58,261 nt of DNA from a virus (IMGVR_UViG_3300032304_001710:1-58261), one strand, 5' to 3'; counted from the first letter of the stretch, positions 9,371 through 19,142 are shown. Numbers and translations: made by a program. Notes: generated by a model from the letters alone, not told the origin.

Positions 9371-10543
9371 ATGCCTGGAATGTCTTACGATCAACTGATG
9401 CGAGTACCACAGATTGCACGTGTATACGAGCAACTGCATACCCCCGCATCGTTTTTTCAACGCTACTTTAAACTTGCACCAACTGACTCCCCAGTTATTG
9501 TAAGTCAGCAACGTGTATTTGGGTATGATTTGGTAGCGAATACTCGTACCTTGGCTCCAATGACAGCACCAATGGCCCCACCTGTATCAGTAGGTCAAAA
9601 GCCTGTTGGTACTCAAATGGCGGCCATATTTCGAACCAGTATCAAGACTACCATTGCTGATGAAAAAGTCTTTATGACTCGTCAACTTGGTAGCTATGGT
9701 TTGAATACCAAAGTTGATGTTACTGGAACAAAGTACATCGCTATGCAAATGAAGCACTTGAAAACTCAAGTAACTAATTCCGTTGAATGGATGGTTGCTA
9801 AGATGTTTCAAGGCGGTTTTAGCCTTAAAGTAGATGGTGAAAGTTTCAGGCTTTGTGAATTGAACGATGCTAACGCAATTCACAAAAATGAGTATCTTAT
9901 TCCTGCTAGCAACAAAGGTGACGTAAACGGCATCATTGGAACTGGTGAAGCTTGGAACGACCCTTCTGCTCCGATCTTGGATCACTTAAACGAGATTAGT
10001 GTTCAAGCTGCTCGCGTTAGTGGTTATCAGCCAACCGACATTATCATGAACGGTAACACTGGTAAACATTTGTTCAATAACGCTCAATTGGCTAAGGTTG
10101 GTGGTACGGCTTACCGTATCTTCGATAGCCTTAACAACCGAGAAGTACGTGGGGATGAACCCCCAACTAGCGGCCCATACACCGTTCAGTTCCGAGCATT
10201 GCCACAGTATAACTTTCATATCTACAATGAAGGTCTTGTACTCAACAATGTTGTTCCTGATTACACAAACCAGGTTAGTGCATCGAACTGGACTCCTTTG
10301 ATTCCTGACGGGTTTGCTCTTATCGTTCCACCGCCTGGAGACTGGGTAGGCTTTGCTACTTGTATGGAACCAGTCGCAGAGAACGTAATGAGCGATGTCA
10401 AAACGGTTACAGGACTTCACGCATGGCGTACACGTGAAATCGATCCACCACGATTCGATATCAAGATGCTGTTGAACTATGTTCCAATTCTTCCACAGCC
10501 GCAAGCTTTGATCTACGCTAACGTCTGGCGAACTGGACTGTAA
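9371..10543 (+). CDS. Major capsid protein
   Basis: A 390-residue protein of the phage gpE type major capsid family (HK97 fold). Recognisable parts are an N-terminal VYEQLHTPASFFQRYF, the helix IAMQMKHLKTQVTNSVEWMVAKM, the DIIMNGNTGKHLF segment and the C-terminal DIKMLLNYVPILPQPQALIY. RBS AAGAAAGAGAAA precedes the ATG. It follows decoration and precedes connector genes, the standard head order. Confidence 0.85.
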   Translation: MPGMSYDQLMRVPQIARVYEQLHTPASFFQRYFKLAPTDSPVIVSQQRVFGYDLVANTRTLAPMTAPMAPPVSVGQKPVGTQMAAIFRTSIKTTIADEKVFMTRQLGSYGLNTKVDVTGTKYIAMQMKHLKTQVTNSVEWMVAKMFQGGFSLKVDGESFRLCELNDANAIHKNEYLIPASNKGDVNGIIGTGEAWNDPSAPILDHLNEISVQAARVSGYQPTDIIMNGNTGKHLFNNAQLAKVGGTAYRIFDSLNNREVRGDEPPTSGPYTVQFRALPQYNFHIYNEGLVLNNVVPDYTNQVSASNWTPLIPDGFALIVPPPGDWVGFATCMEPVAENVMSDVKTVTGLHAWRTREIDPPRFDIKMLLNYVPILPQPQALIYANVWRTGL

Positions 10544-10546
10544 TCC

Positions 10547-11047
10547 ATGACACTTCAAGGTCAAAGATATCCGTTTGTATTTACTTCCGAAGACGAAATG
10601 AATCGTCTTATCTCGGAAGATGGAGCCTTGCTCCATACAGATGATGTTGCTGATAATGAAGAAGTCATGTACGAACTTTGTGAGCGAGCTACAGGTCGAA
10701 TCAAACAAGTGCTTAACAAAAGCTTTGATGATATCGACTTGAAAAACTCACCAAGAATTAGAGAGATAGCAACTATCATTGGTTGCTATCTCTTATCTAT
10801 TCGTAGAGGTAATCCGTCTCTCTATGCAGAACAATACATCGAAGCATTAACTGACTTAGATCAAATTGCTACTGGTGACTTGTTCTTATCAGAACTACCA
10901 CGTTCAGGTAACACTTTAGTAGTGTTCCAAAACGTATCATCTGATAACCGTTTCCCTTTCACCCCAATTAGAGTAGATTCAATCACATCTAACCGTACTG
11001 TTGGAGGTCAATTCCTTAGTAGGATGATACCGTTCTTATGGCTGTAA
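10547..11047 (+). CDS. Head-tail connector (adaptor) protein
   Basis: A 166-residue protein 3 nt after the capsid gene. It is mostly helical with an acidic N-terminus, like HK97 gp6-type adaptor proteins: a segment of the kind IREIATIIGCYLLSIRRGNPS in mid-protein. It overlaps the next gene by 10 nt. The role would be a ring under the portal. Assigned by size, helical pattern and position. Confidence 0.55.
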   Translation: MTLQGQRYPFVFTSEDEMNRLISEDGALLHTDDVADNEEVMYELCERATGRIKQVLNKSFDDIDLKNSPRIREIATIIGCYLLSIRRGNPSLYAEQYIEALTDLDQIATGDLFLSELPRSGNTLVVFQNVSSDNRFPFTPIRVDSITSNRTVGGQFLSRMIPFLWL

Positions 11048-11670
11048 AACACGTACTTGATTTGCTAGCTCATGAAGGTGGTTACAAACCACATGAAATG
11101 GACGACGCATTCAAGTACTTTGCATTGAACTTGATTCTGTACAACGTAGTCAAACTCAACTACACAGCCTTTTTGCAGAAAGCAAAAGTACCGGCATATC
11201 AAAGAATGGAAGCAGTTGATAGTTATGGTAATAAATGGAAACCCCTTAGCCAAAAGACCATAGACTTAAAGAAACGCTTAAACTTCAGATATGCCGGTGC
11301 AATTGCTATCAACATCAGAACAAGACGTTTACTCGAAGCTTTGAAACCTGGATGGTTTCGTAACGGGGTTTACGTACCACGAAACAGAGATCAAATTGTA
11401 GGAGTTACTCTTGATTCAATTCATTTTGAGATAGCAGTTCCTTATGCAGATGACGTAGACAAAGTACGTCAAATTTTTGTAGCTAATGAAAATCTAGTTT
11501 CAGATGCAATTCAAAAATCCCTTCCAGTTCTAATGAACTACTGGAACAGAAGAGAAGTGAAACGCAGACAAGCAGCCAAACGAAGATTTGAACGTGCCAG
11601 AGCTAATTACGACAAAAGAAAAAAGCTTAGAGATACACCACCCCCTGGACCCCCAGGTTCTCTGGAATAA
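11038..11670 (+). CDS. Neck / virion morphogenesis protein (HK97 gp10 / Mu gpG type)
   Basis: A 210-residue protein that starts inside the previous gene. WKPLSQKTIDLKKR and the RTRRLLEALKPG helix fit virion morphogenesis or neck proteins that join head and tail. The C-terminus is very basic (REVKRRQAAKRRFERARAN) and ends in a Pro/Gly tail. Expected at the portal-tail interface. Confidence 0.5.
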   Translation: MAVKHVLDLLAHEGGYKPHEMDDAFKYFALNLILYNVVKLNYTAFLQKAKVPAYQRMEAVDSYGNKWKPLSQKTIDLKKRLNFRYAGAIAINIRTRRLLEALKPGWFRNGVYVPRNRDQIVGVTLDSIHFEIAVPYADDVDKVRQIFVANENLVSDAIQKSLPVLMNYWNRREVKRRQAAKRRFERARANYDKRKKLRDTPPPGPPGSLE

Positions 11671-11681
11671 GGAAAAGATAA

Positions 11682-12290
11682 GTGTTTGAAAAAACGATAC
11701 TTGAAACAGTACATAAAGTACTATGCGACTCTCCATTGATGGAACTTCCAAAGTTTAACAAAGACTGTGTAATTGTTACTGCATACGATCAACCACCACC
11801 AACAGTTGGGCAGTTCTTTGTTCTTATTCATCCTCAGTCAAGAATGAACTATGCAGAATCAAAGTCTGAAGGTGGCCCTAAAAACTATGTCTATGATAGA
11901 ATAGGCTTTGACATAGTATGCGGTGCTAGAACTAGGTTAGCTCCTACTGATCGTCTCATAAGTTATATGAACGATGAATACACTTCTTTAAATGTAATTA
12001 AAGATTTAGTACTTACTATTATTAGTAGAACAAACAGTAGTAAGAACATGACAGTTAGAGACTACCTAAGAAAGAACTGTAAACCATATAGTAATAATAT
12101 TTATAATATACTTACAGAAGGTGTAGATGTTATAGATGGTTTTGAGTACATTGGTGCTGATGCAGAACCAGTACCTAGACAAGCTGACTATTTCTCAGCT
12201 ACCGATACAAGTGACACTGACCGGCCGGCAGGACACACTTACACCGTTCGTTTTCTTTCCCCCTCCAGAATCTACTCTGTGCAATGCTGA
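11682..12290 (+). CDS. Tail completion / terminator-like protein
   Basis: A 202-residue protein from GTG with RBS AAGGAAAA. It has a mixed alpha/beta body with a YDQPPPTVGQFFVLIHPQSR strand region. Its place between neck and tail-tube genes suggests a tail completion protein. Assignment is by gene order only. Its 3' end holds two control elements, a pyrimidine-CCAG copy at 12251-12270 and an inverted ATTGCA element at 12280-12299. Confidence 0.4.
   Translation: MFEKTILETVHKVLCDSPLMELPKFNKDCVIVTAYDQPPPTVGQFFVLIHPQSRMNYAESKSEGGPKNYVYDRIGFDIVCGARTRLAPTDRLISYMNDEYTSLNVIKDLVLTIISRTNSSKNMTVRDYLRKNCKPYSNNIYNILTEGVDVIDGFEYIGADAEPVPRQADYFSATDTSDTDRPAGHTYTVRFLSPSRIYSVQC
12251..12270 (+). repeat. Pyrimidine-CCAGAA element
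   Basis: TTTTCTTTCCCCCTCCAGAA near the end of the tail completion gene, TCC-AGA frame (read SPSRI), a third reading frame for the word. Confidence 0.75.
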
Positions 12291-12333
12291 ATTTATTAAT
12301 TAGTTACCGACCGTAATAAATTCCGCATTGCAT
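12280..12333. promoter_or_regulatory. Pair of opposed TAATAAATT-ATTGCA elements
   Basis: GCAATGCTGAATTTATTA (12281-12298) and TAATAAATTCCGCATTGC (12314-12331) form an 18-bp inverted repeat with one mismatch and a 15-nt loop. The + copy is followed by AAGG and the ATG at 12351. It is either two promoters back to back or a hairpin. Confidence 0.75.
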
Positions 12334-12350
12334 GATAAGGCAAAACAACC

Positions 12351-12914
12351 ATGTTCAAGTTCCGATGTTCGAAATGCAACAAAGATACTTATCACCCATC
12401 CCAACGATTAGCTAAGTGCTGCGAGAGTGCAGTACTGTATCAGCTAGTTAATATTTGCTTACTGCTCCCAAAAGAACAAGCACCGACTCATAAAACCTAT
12501 AGCAAAAATGGAGATAGTTTTGCTCTCAAAATGACTCCAGGACAAGAATGGGTTACAGCTTGTAATTCATCAACAAAAGCAAAAGTTGTGACAGCACTTC
12601 CTGAAGCGTCTACTTGCTACAAATGTAATCAATGGCTTGAAGCTAATACGAAAACATCTTTAGCTAAACAAGAAGTAAATTCTCTTGAAGAGTTTATGAA
12701 AACCATTGAATTCGAAGACGAAGAAAATCCAGAAAATTCGTTCAAGGCACAGATCGAAAACATAAAGAAAGAGTTGCCAACATCAGACATTCCAGCTAAT
12801 ATTGCAGACGTTGACAAACTTTTGACAAGGATTCAAGAGTTTAGTACAATGCTCAAACAACGCAAAACCCTTAGAAACCAATTACAATTGGAACAGGAGC
12901 TTAGGACACTATGA
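12351..12914 (+). CDS. Zinc-binding hypothetical protein in tail cluster
   Basis: A 187-residue protein. Cys pairs CSKC near the N-terminus, a CC pair about 17 residues on, and CYKC near residue 85 suggest a zinc site. The second half is an acidic coiled coil (NSLEEFMKTIEFEDEENPEN). It sits directly before the tail tube gene with a 4-nt overlap, so an assembly role is likely. It has its own leader carrying the TAATAAATT-ATTGCA element. Family not recognised. Confidence 0.5.
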   Translation: MFKFRCSKCNKDTYHPSQRLAKCCESAVLYQLVNICLLLPKEQAPTHKTYSKNGDSFALKMTPGQEWVTACNSSTKAKVVTALPEASTCYKCNQWLEANTKTSLAKQEVNSLEEFMKTIEFEDEENPENSFKAQIENIKKELPTSDIPANIADVDKLLTRIQEFSTMLKQRKTLRNQLQLEQELRTL

Positions 12915-13456
12915 CTTTTATCGCAGGTGCATATTCCGCTACGTTTAACGCACTTCCTCTTGGTACTACTGAAGATGGTTTCGAACTGTCTTTCAATCGT
13001 ATTCAAGAAGAAATCCGAGTTGACCAATACCGAGGTCTTGTTGACGCAGTTCATCAAGGCATCGATATGACTATTCGATTCACACTCACTGAAGCAAACT
13101 TCGTAGCTGTCACGAATCTAATTTGGGGTTGGTCTGGGAACAGCCCACTTGTAGACGGAGCACTCAAAAGTCATACAGGACAACTAATCAGTAGCTTTGC
13201 TTCTGCTTTAGTCCTTACACCTTGTGCCGGTACTTCCGCAGATACAGCGTATAACTCGGTTACGTTTGGAAAAGCTGTACTAGCAACCGATCCAGTAGCG
13301 TTAAAATTTGCATCCAGTCTTCGAAGAATCCCCATTACAATGCACGTTCTTCCGTACTGGTCAAACGGAGTTATCCCAACAGGCTATCCTGTTGGATCGT
13401 TCCCACCATGCGATGTAGTTATGAACTACTACTCTGTAGCTGCTGTAGCTCCGTAG
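12911..13456 (+). CDS. Major tail tube protein
   Basis: A 181-residue protein. The N-terminus FIAGAYSATFNALPLGTTEDG followed by GFELSFNRIQEEIRVDQYRG is the typical start of phage tail tube proteins, and the beta-strand spacing and size agree. ATGA overlap with the previous gene. A strong hairpin terminator follows at 13489-13522, as often seen after highly expressed tube genes. Confidence 0.75.
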   Translation: MTFIAGAYSATFNALPLGTTEDGFELSFNRIQEEIRVDQYRGLVDAVHQGIDMTIRFTLTEANFVAVTNLIWGWSGNSPLVDGALKSHTGQLISSFASALVLTPCAGTSADTAYNSVTFGKAVLATDPVALKFASSLRRIPITMHVLPYWSNGVIPTGYPVGSFPPCDVVMNYYSVAAVAP

Positions 13457-13488
13457 TGCTTCTTGCACAATCAGTAGAAACAAGTCAT

Positions 13489-13522
13489 AATAGCCTAACC
13501 CAGTGTTAGGCTATTTGCTTTT
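13489..13522 (+). terminator. Intrinsic terminator after tail tube gene
   Basis: A perfect 11-bp stem AATAGCCTAAC / GTTAGGCTATT with the 5-nt loop CCAGT, followed by a T-rich run (TTTGCTTTT). It would attenuate transcription between the tube and tape measure genes. Confidence 0.85.
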
Positions 13523-13553
13523 ACAGAAACACTTCTTGACTCTCGGACACAAC

Positions 13554-16500
13554 ATGGCTAAATCATTCGACATTGAAATCCGCTTCAAAGGCGACAACAA
13601 CCCAGAGAAGCCAAAGAACGATAACCAAGTCGAATCTACGCCTAGTAAAGCACAAGAAAAGCTAAACACTGAAGCTCTAAAGCCTAAGGCCGTATCCAAA
13701 CCCAAGGCTGTATCCAAATCCAAGTCTGAAGCAGAGCCAAAGCAATCAGCACTAGAAAAGTACGCATCTGGCAAATCAACAAGTAGCCAAGAGCTACTTA
13801 CTGAATTAGAGTCTTCTAAAGTAAAGATAAGTAAACCTCTAAAGGAACTAATGTCCAAAGGAGCATTGTACGTACAAAAAGATACAGGCTTCAAAGGTAG
13901 GGCTTTTCAAAGCATAGACGAAAAACGAGATCATCCTAATCAAAACAAACGGCGTATGAACGAAAGAGTATCAAAAGCTCTTGAGTCTTTATTGAAAGAA
14001 AAAAGCAATACATTTGCTGAACTAGCTACTAACACTGAAGCTGTACAAACTCCAGTTGTAGAACAGATACAAGCTTCAGTCATCGAGACTCCAGTTACCA
14101 AACCAGTAGTTGCTGAAACCCCAGTTACTGAACAAACACCTAAACCTAAATCTCGATCAAAGAAATCGAAAAACTCGTTATCAAACACTGACATACAAAA
14201 ACAAGACATACTAAACAAAGTAGCAACTACACCAATGTTTCGTGGTGTGCGTGGAGATAGTACGTCTGAACCTAAAGGACCGCAATACTTTAGTAGCTCT
14301 GAGTCGTATGCAAAAACATACGGAAAAACATCACAACATTCTGTACAAGTTTCTAATCCATTAATAGTCTCAGATGAAGATTGGAGTAATTACGCAAACA
14401 ACCAGTTTAATCCTATGGACGAAGTTGTTAAAAAAGTAAAAAAAGGAAAACATGACTCAGTAGTTAATGTTCGTAAAACTCCGTCAGGTAGTGAGCTAAT
14501 AACTGTATTTGTAGTAGACGCTTCAAAAACTGTTGATACTAAATCGTCTGCTTCTAAATCTGTAACTGATGCCTTAGAAAAATCAGGACCAATAGCAAAA
14601 GAAGTAGAACAAGCAGTTCAACCAGTTATTGAAGCTAAAGATGACCTATTTGATTACACTCAAGAGTCTCCTGGTAAACCCGTAGAACCAGTAGTAGCTA
14701 CCAAAACAAAGAACGCTAAGAAAAAGCTAAATGACGCTATTGTATCCAATGTAGAACAAGCTGCACAATCAGCAGCAGAGAGCATTAACAAAGCTATGTC
14801 CGGCGATGGTGGTAAGAAACCGCCAAAGGGACCTAAAGCACCACCAACCGGAGACGACGATGAATCCGGTTATGGTGATGATATGTACGAAGGAGCAGAA
14901 AACGACGACGAGTACAATCCACTACGTACACTTAAAGCACAAGTAGAAAACCTTCAACGGTCTTTCGCGTCTAAATTATTCGGAGAGAAAGAGTCTACTT
15001 TTCCTTCTTCCCTCCAGAGAACTTTTGAGGCGGGTAAGAAAGTCAAAGATTTTGATGACGTTCAAAAGTTAATTGACAAAGAAGTAGCTGCTCAAACGAG
15101 TATGCTCAAGGCTTTCGAAACAAGCAATCAAAATACGTCTAACCTTTTAAAAGCTAGGATTAAAGATTACATAGATAGAGAGTCTTCAAAAGAAGATGAA
15201 AGTATTGACCGTCAAAAGCTTGAATGGCTGTACTCTCGTTTAGATGAAGTGCGTAAAGTACGCGAGGATACTCAACAAGAATATGACGCTATTGAAACAT
15301 CGATTGGTACTAAAATCAGTGACTCTGCTACACGTGGCTTTGCACAAGGCAAAGTAGATCGAGACATTGAAGAACTTCAAATGCAACAGAAAGACGAAGA
15401 CAAGGTACTAAAACAGTATCAACGTGAATTCAAATCTTTCGTAACTAAACAATACAAAGACTTAGCTAACGTAGAAGCATTTGATGCAGCTAAAACTTAT
15501 GTTCAAACGAACACAGGCAAGATGCCACAACGCGATGTAGTTGCTATGGCTAAGATAGCCTATGATAAAAAGTTCGAAGAGTTCATGTCTTCGGCATCAT
15601 TCGAATCAGAACTATCAACTGAAGAAGTAATGTCCGCGTTTCAAGAAGGTCAAGGCAAGTTCAAACCAGAAGCATTCCGCCCAAAGAATGCTCCAAAAAA
15701 CTTCTACAGTAAACCACAGCAAGAAGAACCCCCAATGGATATCCAATGGGACCCAATGCAAAGCGGTGCTAGCGGTAGTATGATGAGCGGTTCTAGTAGC
15801 GGTATGGGGGGCGGTCAAGGCATGGGAGGCGGTTCTGGTAATGGATCATCACCCCCAATCGGATTCGGTCCAGGTGGAGCACCAATACCGCCAAGCAGAA
15901 ACAATATCGGTCTACTAGCTCCATCTATCGGTATAGACATTCAAGCTATCAAACGATTCAAAGTAGCTGAAGCATCGATCAATGCAGTAGGACAAACTTT
16001 AGTAGCTGCATCAACGAAACAAGGAGTACGCCCAGGATCAATTCTTGGCAATGTTTCTAAAGCAGCTACAACAGCGGGTTTAGCTAGTTATGCAGCATCA
16101 GGAGTTGCTAACTTAGGCTTGGCTACAGGTGCAGCGGGTATAGGTGGAACTACAGCGTTAGCTGGAGCCGCAGGAGCATCAATAGGTCCAGTAGGTCTTA
16201 TGGTAGCTGGAATAACTTTAAGTACGTCTTACTTAGCTGAGATTGCAGATAACACTTCAAAGAACGTAGAAGCATTCTCTCCAGAACTCATACTGTCTGA
16301 CATAGATAATAAGTTCAAAAGATTAGTAGATAATATGCAAATAGCTAACTCAAGAGGGGATAAGTTAGCAAATTATCAACAATCATCTAATCAATTAAGT
16401 AGACAATTATACAACTTAGGTGTAGAACTATTCGATCAAGTTGAACCTGTCATAAGAATACTTATAGATTTTATGAGTATAGTAGTTGTTCTTTTACGAA

Positions 16501-16679
16501 CACTTACTATTCTAGGTACATTGCTCTATAATGCTATGTTCCCGTTTATAGAGCCTTTAGCTAAAGGTGTACAGATAATAGCCAAAGGTATGACCACTCT
16601 ACTAGATTGGCTACTTGGAAGATCAACTAAACTTCCAGATTTTGAACAAGAGTTCATGAAGAACGACCCTAGAAAATAA
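13554..16679 (+). CDS. Tail tape measure protein with ART-like insert
   Basis: A 1041-residue protein. The ATG at 13554 is used because the upstream GTG lies in the terminator. Layout: Lys/Ser/Pro-rich N-terminus with tandem KPKAVSKPKAVSK; an ADP-ribosyltransferase-like region at about 225-335 (MFRGVRGDS, YFSSSESYAKTYG, QVSNPLIVSDEDW, HDSVVNVR); a Pro/Gly/Asp linker; a long coiled coil at about 450-720; a Gly/Met-rich linker (SGMGGGQGMGGGSGNG); then Ala/Gly hydrophobic helices (GLASYAASGVANLGLATG) and more helices near the C-terminus. Length, coiled coil and membrane-active segments support tape measure. The ART-like call is tentative because the usual catalytic Glu pair is not clear. Confidence 0.8.
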   Translation: MAKSFDIEIRFKGDNNPEKPKNDNQVESTPSKAQEKLNTEALKPKAVSKPKAVSKSKSEAEPKQSALEKYASGKSTSSQELLTELESSKVKISKPLKELMSKGALYVQKDTGFKGRAFQSIDEKRDHPNQNKRRMNERVSKALESLLKEKSNTFAELATNTEAVQTPVVEQIQASVIETPVTKPVVAETPVTEQTPKPKSRSKKSKNSLSNTDIQKQDILNKVATTPMFRGVRGDSTSEPKGPQYFSSSESYAKTYGKTSQHSVQVSNPLIVSDEDWSNYANNQFNPMDEVVKKVKKGKHDSVVNVRKTPSGSELITVFVVDASKTVDTKSSASKSVTDALEKSGPIAKEVEQAVQPVIEAKDDLFDYTQESPGKPVEPVVATKTKNAKKKLNDAIVSNVEQAAQSAAESINKAMSGDGGKKPPKGPKAPPTGDDDESGYGDDMYEGAENDDEYNPLRTLKAQVENLQRSFASKLFGEKESTFPSSLQRTFEAGKKVKDFDDVQKLIDKEVAAQTSMLKAFETSNQNTSNLLKARIKDYIDRESSKEDESIDRQKLEWLYSRLDEVRKVREDTQQEYDAIETSIGTKISDSATRGFAQGKVDRDIEELQMQQKDEDKVLKQYQREFKSFVTKQYKDLANVEAFDAAKTYVQTNTGKMPQRDVVAMAKIAYDKKFEEFMSSASFESELSTEEVMSAFQEGQGKFKPEAFRPKNAPKNFYSKPQQEEPPMDIQWDPMQSGASGSMMSGSSSGMGGGQGMGGGSGNGSSPPIGFGPGGAPIPPSRNNIGLLAPSIGIDIQAIKRFKVAEASINAVGQTLVAASTKQGVRPGSILGNVSKAATTAGLASYAASGVANLGLATGAAGIGGTTALAGAAGASIGPVGLMVAGITLSTSYLAEIADNTSKNVEAFSPELILSDIDNKFKRLVDNMQIANSRGDKLANYQQSSNQLSRQLYNLGVELFDQVEPVIRILIDFMSIVVVLLRTLTILGTLLYNAMFPFIEPLAKGVQIIAKGMTTLLDWLLGRSTKLPDFEQEFMKNDPRK
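14998..15020 (+). repeat. Pyrimidine-CCAGAGA element
   Basis: A tract of 16 pyrimidines then CCAGAGA. In the tape measure gene, CAG frame (SSLQRT). Confidence 0.75.
16275..16287 (+). repeat. Weak pyrimidine-CCAGAA copy
   Basis: TTCTCTCCAGAAC in the tape measure gene (AFSPEL). Short tract; may be chance. Confidence 0.4.
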
Positions 16680-16700
16680 TACAACTAAGGACTTAATAAA

Positions 16701-19109
16701 ATGCCTGATGAACCACAAGCAGTATGCCGTTACGAACAAGTAAAGTATGGTAACTATACGTTCCATTCTTTTGCAAGAAATCTTTTGAACGAACAAAACG
16801 TGTACAGTGAAGACAACTTATCAGTTAAGTACGCAAGATGTACTCTTGAAGTTGACTTCATAATAACATCAGAAACAGTTACGGTAACTGATCCTTTGTA
16901 CACAGGCGTTGACAAACAAATGGATAAGATTCGAGAAGAACTCGAATCGCCTAATAAAGAGTTAAAACTTTTTTATCGTGGCATGGGTACAGATATCAAC
17001 GTAATTGGTAGAGCAGTTACCAATACTGTTGGAACAAACAACGATCTACGTAGTGTACCATTCAACATCTTTGAAGGACCATTTCCTGAAGTTCTTACAT
17101 GGGAACCTTTAGCTAGCAATAACGCTATACGTTGTAAATGGCGTTGTGTATTCAATAAAGCTATAGGACCAGTCAAAACAAAGTCAGGTAGTTTTACTAA
17201 CACAGAACAAGAAGTACAAGTATCCAACAGTCTTGGTGGTAGGAATATTGAACAAGGAGCAATCACAGGTCAAACTAGGTCTTTTGCTGGTATTCAATCA
17301 ATAACCAATATTGTTAATGATTACATAAATACCATATTTGACATAGCACCTGAACAATCTTCAAGTGGTCAATTAAGTAACTACTTAATGTCTCACACTG
17401 AAGAACAAGAATTCGAAGTAGATGAAGACGGTACAGCCGTCATGACACTAACAGGTGAACTAGAGTTTGTAAGTAGTGGTTCTCTAGTCAACAGACTAAA
17501 AGAATCACCAACAGCAATTCCAAGATTGCTTCAAGTACTATCACACTACTTTGAACCATTACACCCAGTTGGATTTACTCGTACTCAAAAGTACAAGTTC
17601 AAAAAGAACAAACGATCTATTGAGTACACAATAGTTGACAGAGAAATCAAAAGTGATAACCCAATACTTCCTAACATACTTAAAGCAGACGTAACCCACA
17701 CAGTATCGTCTAGTCTGTTAGGTGGAGATGTATTTGAAGGAACCGGATTCCTAACTTGGAACAACGTATTCGAAGGGACATTTACTGTACGTCCTGGAGT
17801 ATGGAAAGGTTGGTCTTGGTTAGCTATGATGACTATATGCCGTCAACGCATGGCTGGCACACTACCGTTTCAAGGCGAAGTAAATCTAAAAACTAAAGAC
17901 GCTTTAAGTAGTGTTTTAATGGACGCAGCTACAAACTCTGAACGTAAACACTTACTTCATAACATTTCTATCAAAGAAAACATCTACACTCGTGAATGTT
18001 CATTTACACTAAAGTATTTAGTAATCACTAACCTGAATGCTTTATTTGTTAGTACTGGACTGTTTTACCCTGCATCCATTACATGGAATGGTCAGACACT
18101 ACCACAAGACCTTGGTAAAGTACCCGTCAGTGTTGCGGGTGGTAAACACGTATTTAACGCAACCCCACAAAGTTACAACAATCAGTGGGGTACATCACGT
18201 GAGTACATGGCTAACGCTCAGAACGTATTCGGTTATAGAGGGCCTTTGCTCCCTGGTTATGACATGGTATTTAATCCATACGATGGTTGGGACCCAAACA
18301 GACTATCAAATCCAAATGGACCTTTGAATCCTGAACGTAGTATTGTTTCAGCAAACACACAATTCGATTATGAAAGTGTTAATGCAGCTAACACACACAC
18401 ACTAGCTGAGCGTAGGCGTAATAGTCATTTAGAAACATTCAATAACCTTACTCTTCCTTTTCCAGAAAATACGAGTCAGGCATGGGGCGGAAACGCTCCT
18501 TTGAAAGAAGTACCCGGACTTCCAACTGCTAACTTTACGCAATCACCTTACATATCCCACGATACTACTAACGATTCTTCGTTCTTAAAAAATTGTGACC
18601 CTGCTCAAACATGGATATCTTATGATACCAAGTTCAAAGTATTACGTAACGAAAACAGTGTTCTATTCCCAAGTATCCAATCCCAAACAATAGCTAGTAG
18701 AAACACTACAAGTATACCAACTAACACTGATCGAAATTCTAAAGTATTCAATATAAACGGTTCTAGTACATCAGAACCAAGCGTATCAGGGTATGAGTAT
18801 AGTGACGTTCAAGTGTTTGGTAATGCTACTACGTACATACAGTTTACAGGGCAAGCCTTACGTATTGGTTATCCAATACCATGCCCAACCTTTTTAGGTT
18901 GTAGAAACGCCGGAACTGGTACAGGTAGCGGATCAACTATTATCCAAGCTTACCGTGTCGGAGAAAGTAAGTACACCTGCTACCAAGTAGGAAAATCCGC
19001 AGATATTCCAATTTTTCGTGGGGTTTGGGATGTTACTTATGCCTTGAAAGGCGATCCATCTTGTGCTAACATTGACTTCGTAGCCAACAGATCCAACTTT
19101 TACGCTTAG
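16701..19109 (+). CDS. Large tail protein, possibly distal tail or hub
   Basis: An 802-residue protein 3' of the tape measure gene with AAGGA before the ATG. Beta-rich with no enzyme motif seen (YGNYTFHSFARNLLNEQNV at the start, many N/T-rich turns towards the end). Genes at this place usually encode distal tail or baseplate hub components. I do not recognise the family. A pyrimidine-CCAG copy lies inside at 18451-18468, read as LPFPENT. Confidence 0.5.
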   Translation: MPDEPQAVCRYEQVKYGNYTFHSFARNLLNEQNVYSEDNLSVKYARCTLEVDFIITSETVTVTDPLYTGVDKQMDKIREELESPNKELKLFYRGMGTDINVIGRAVTNTVGTNNDLRSVPFNIFEGPFPEVLTWEPLASNNAIRCKWRCVFNKAIGPVKTKSGSFTNTEQEVQVSNSLGGRNIEQGAITGQTRSFAGIQSITNIVNDYINTIFDIAPEQSSSGQLSNYLMSHTEEQEFEVDEDGTAVMTLTGELEFVSSGSLVNRLKESPTAIPRLLQVLSHYFEPLHPVGFTRTQKYKFKKNKRSIEYTIVDREIKSDNPILPNILKADVTHTVSSSLLGGDVFEGTGFLTWNNVFEGTFTVRPGVWKGWSWLAMMTICRQRMAGTLPFQGEVNLKTKDALSSVLMDAATNSERKHLLHNISIKENIYTRECSFTLKYLVITNLNALFVSTGLFYPASITWNGQTLPQDLGKVPVSVAGGKHVFNATPQSYNNQWGTSREYMANAQNVFGYRGPLLPGYDMVFNPYDGWDPNRLSNPNGPLNPERSIVSANTQFDYESVNAANTHTLAERRRNSHLETFNNLTLPFPENTSQAWGGNAPLKEVPGLPTANFTQSPYISHDTTNDSSFLKNCDPAQTWISYDTKFKVLRNENSVLFPSIQSQTIASRNTTSIPTNTDRNSKVFNINGSSTSEPSVSGYEYSDVQVFGNATTYIQFTGQALRIGYPIPCPTFLGCRNAGTGTGSGSTIIQAYRVGESKYTCYQVGKSADIPIFRGVWDVTYALKGDPSCANIDFVANRSNFYA
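18451..18468 (+). repeat. Pyrimidine-CCAGAAA element
   Basis: CTCTTCCTTTTCCAGAAA in the large tail gene, CCA-GAA frame. Confidence 0.75.
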
Positions 19110-19113
19110 TTTA

Positions 19114-19130
19114 TTTTCCTCTTTCCAGAA
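19114..19130 (+). repeat. Pyrimidine-CCAGAA element (intergenic)
   Basis: TTTTCCTCTTTCCAGAA in the gap before the tail chaperone gene, so no protein-coding constraint explains it. Confidence 0.75.
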
Positions 19131-19142
19131 AAAGGTTTAGTA

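Noticed and set aside
9986-10708. 240-codon minus-strand open frame across capsid and connector genes
   Set aside because: It is antisense to two well-supported head genes and has no recognisable protein features.
11655-11680. Minus-oriented pyrimidine-CCAGAGAA copy
   Set aside because: The tract is broken by several A and the bases are explained by the stop codon and ribosome binding site of the adjoining genes.
13503-13553. Longer start of the tape measure protein
   Set aside because: The upstream GTG lies in the right arm of the terminator hairpin. The ATG at 13554 follows it.
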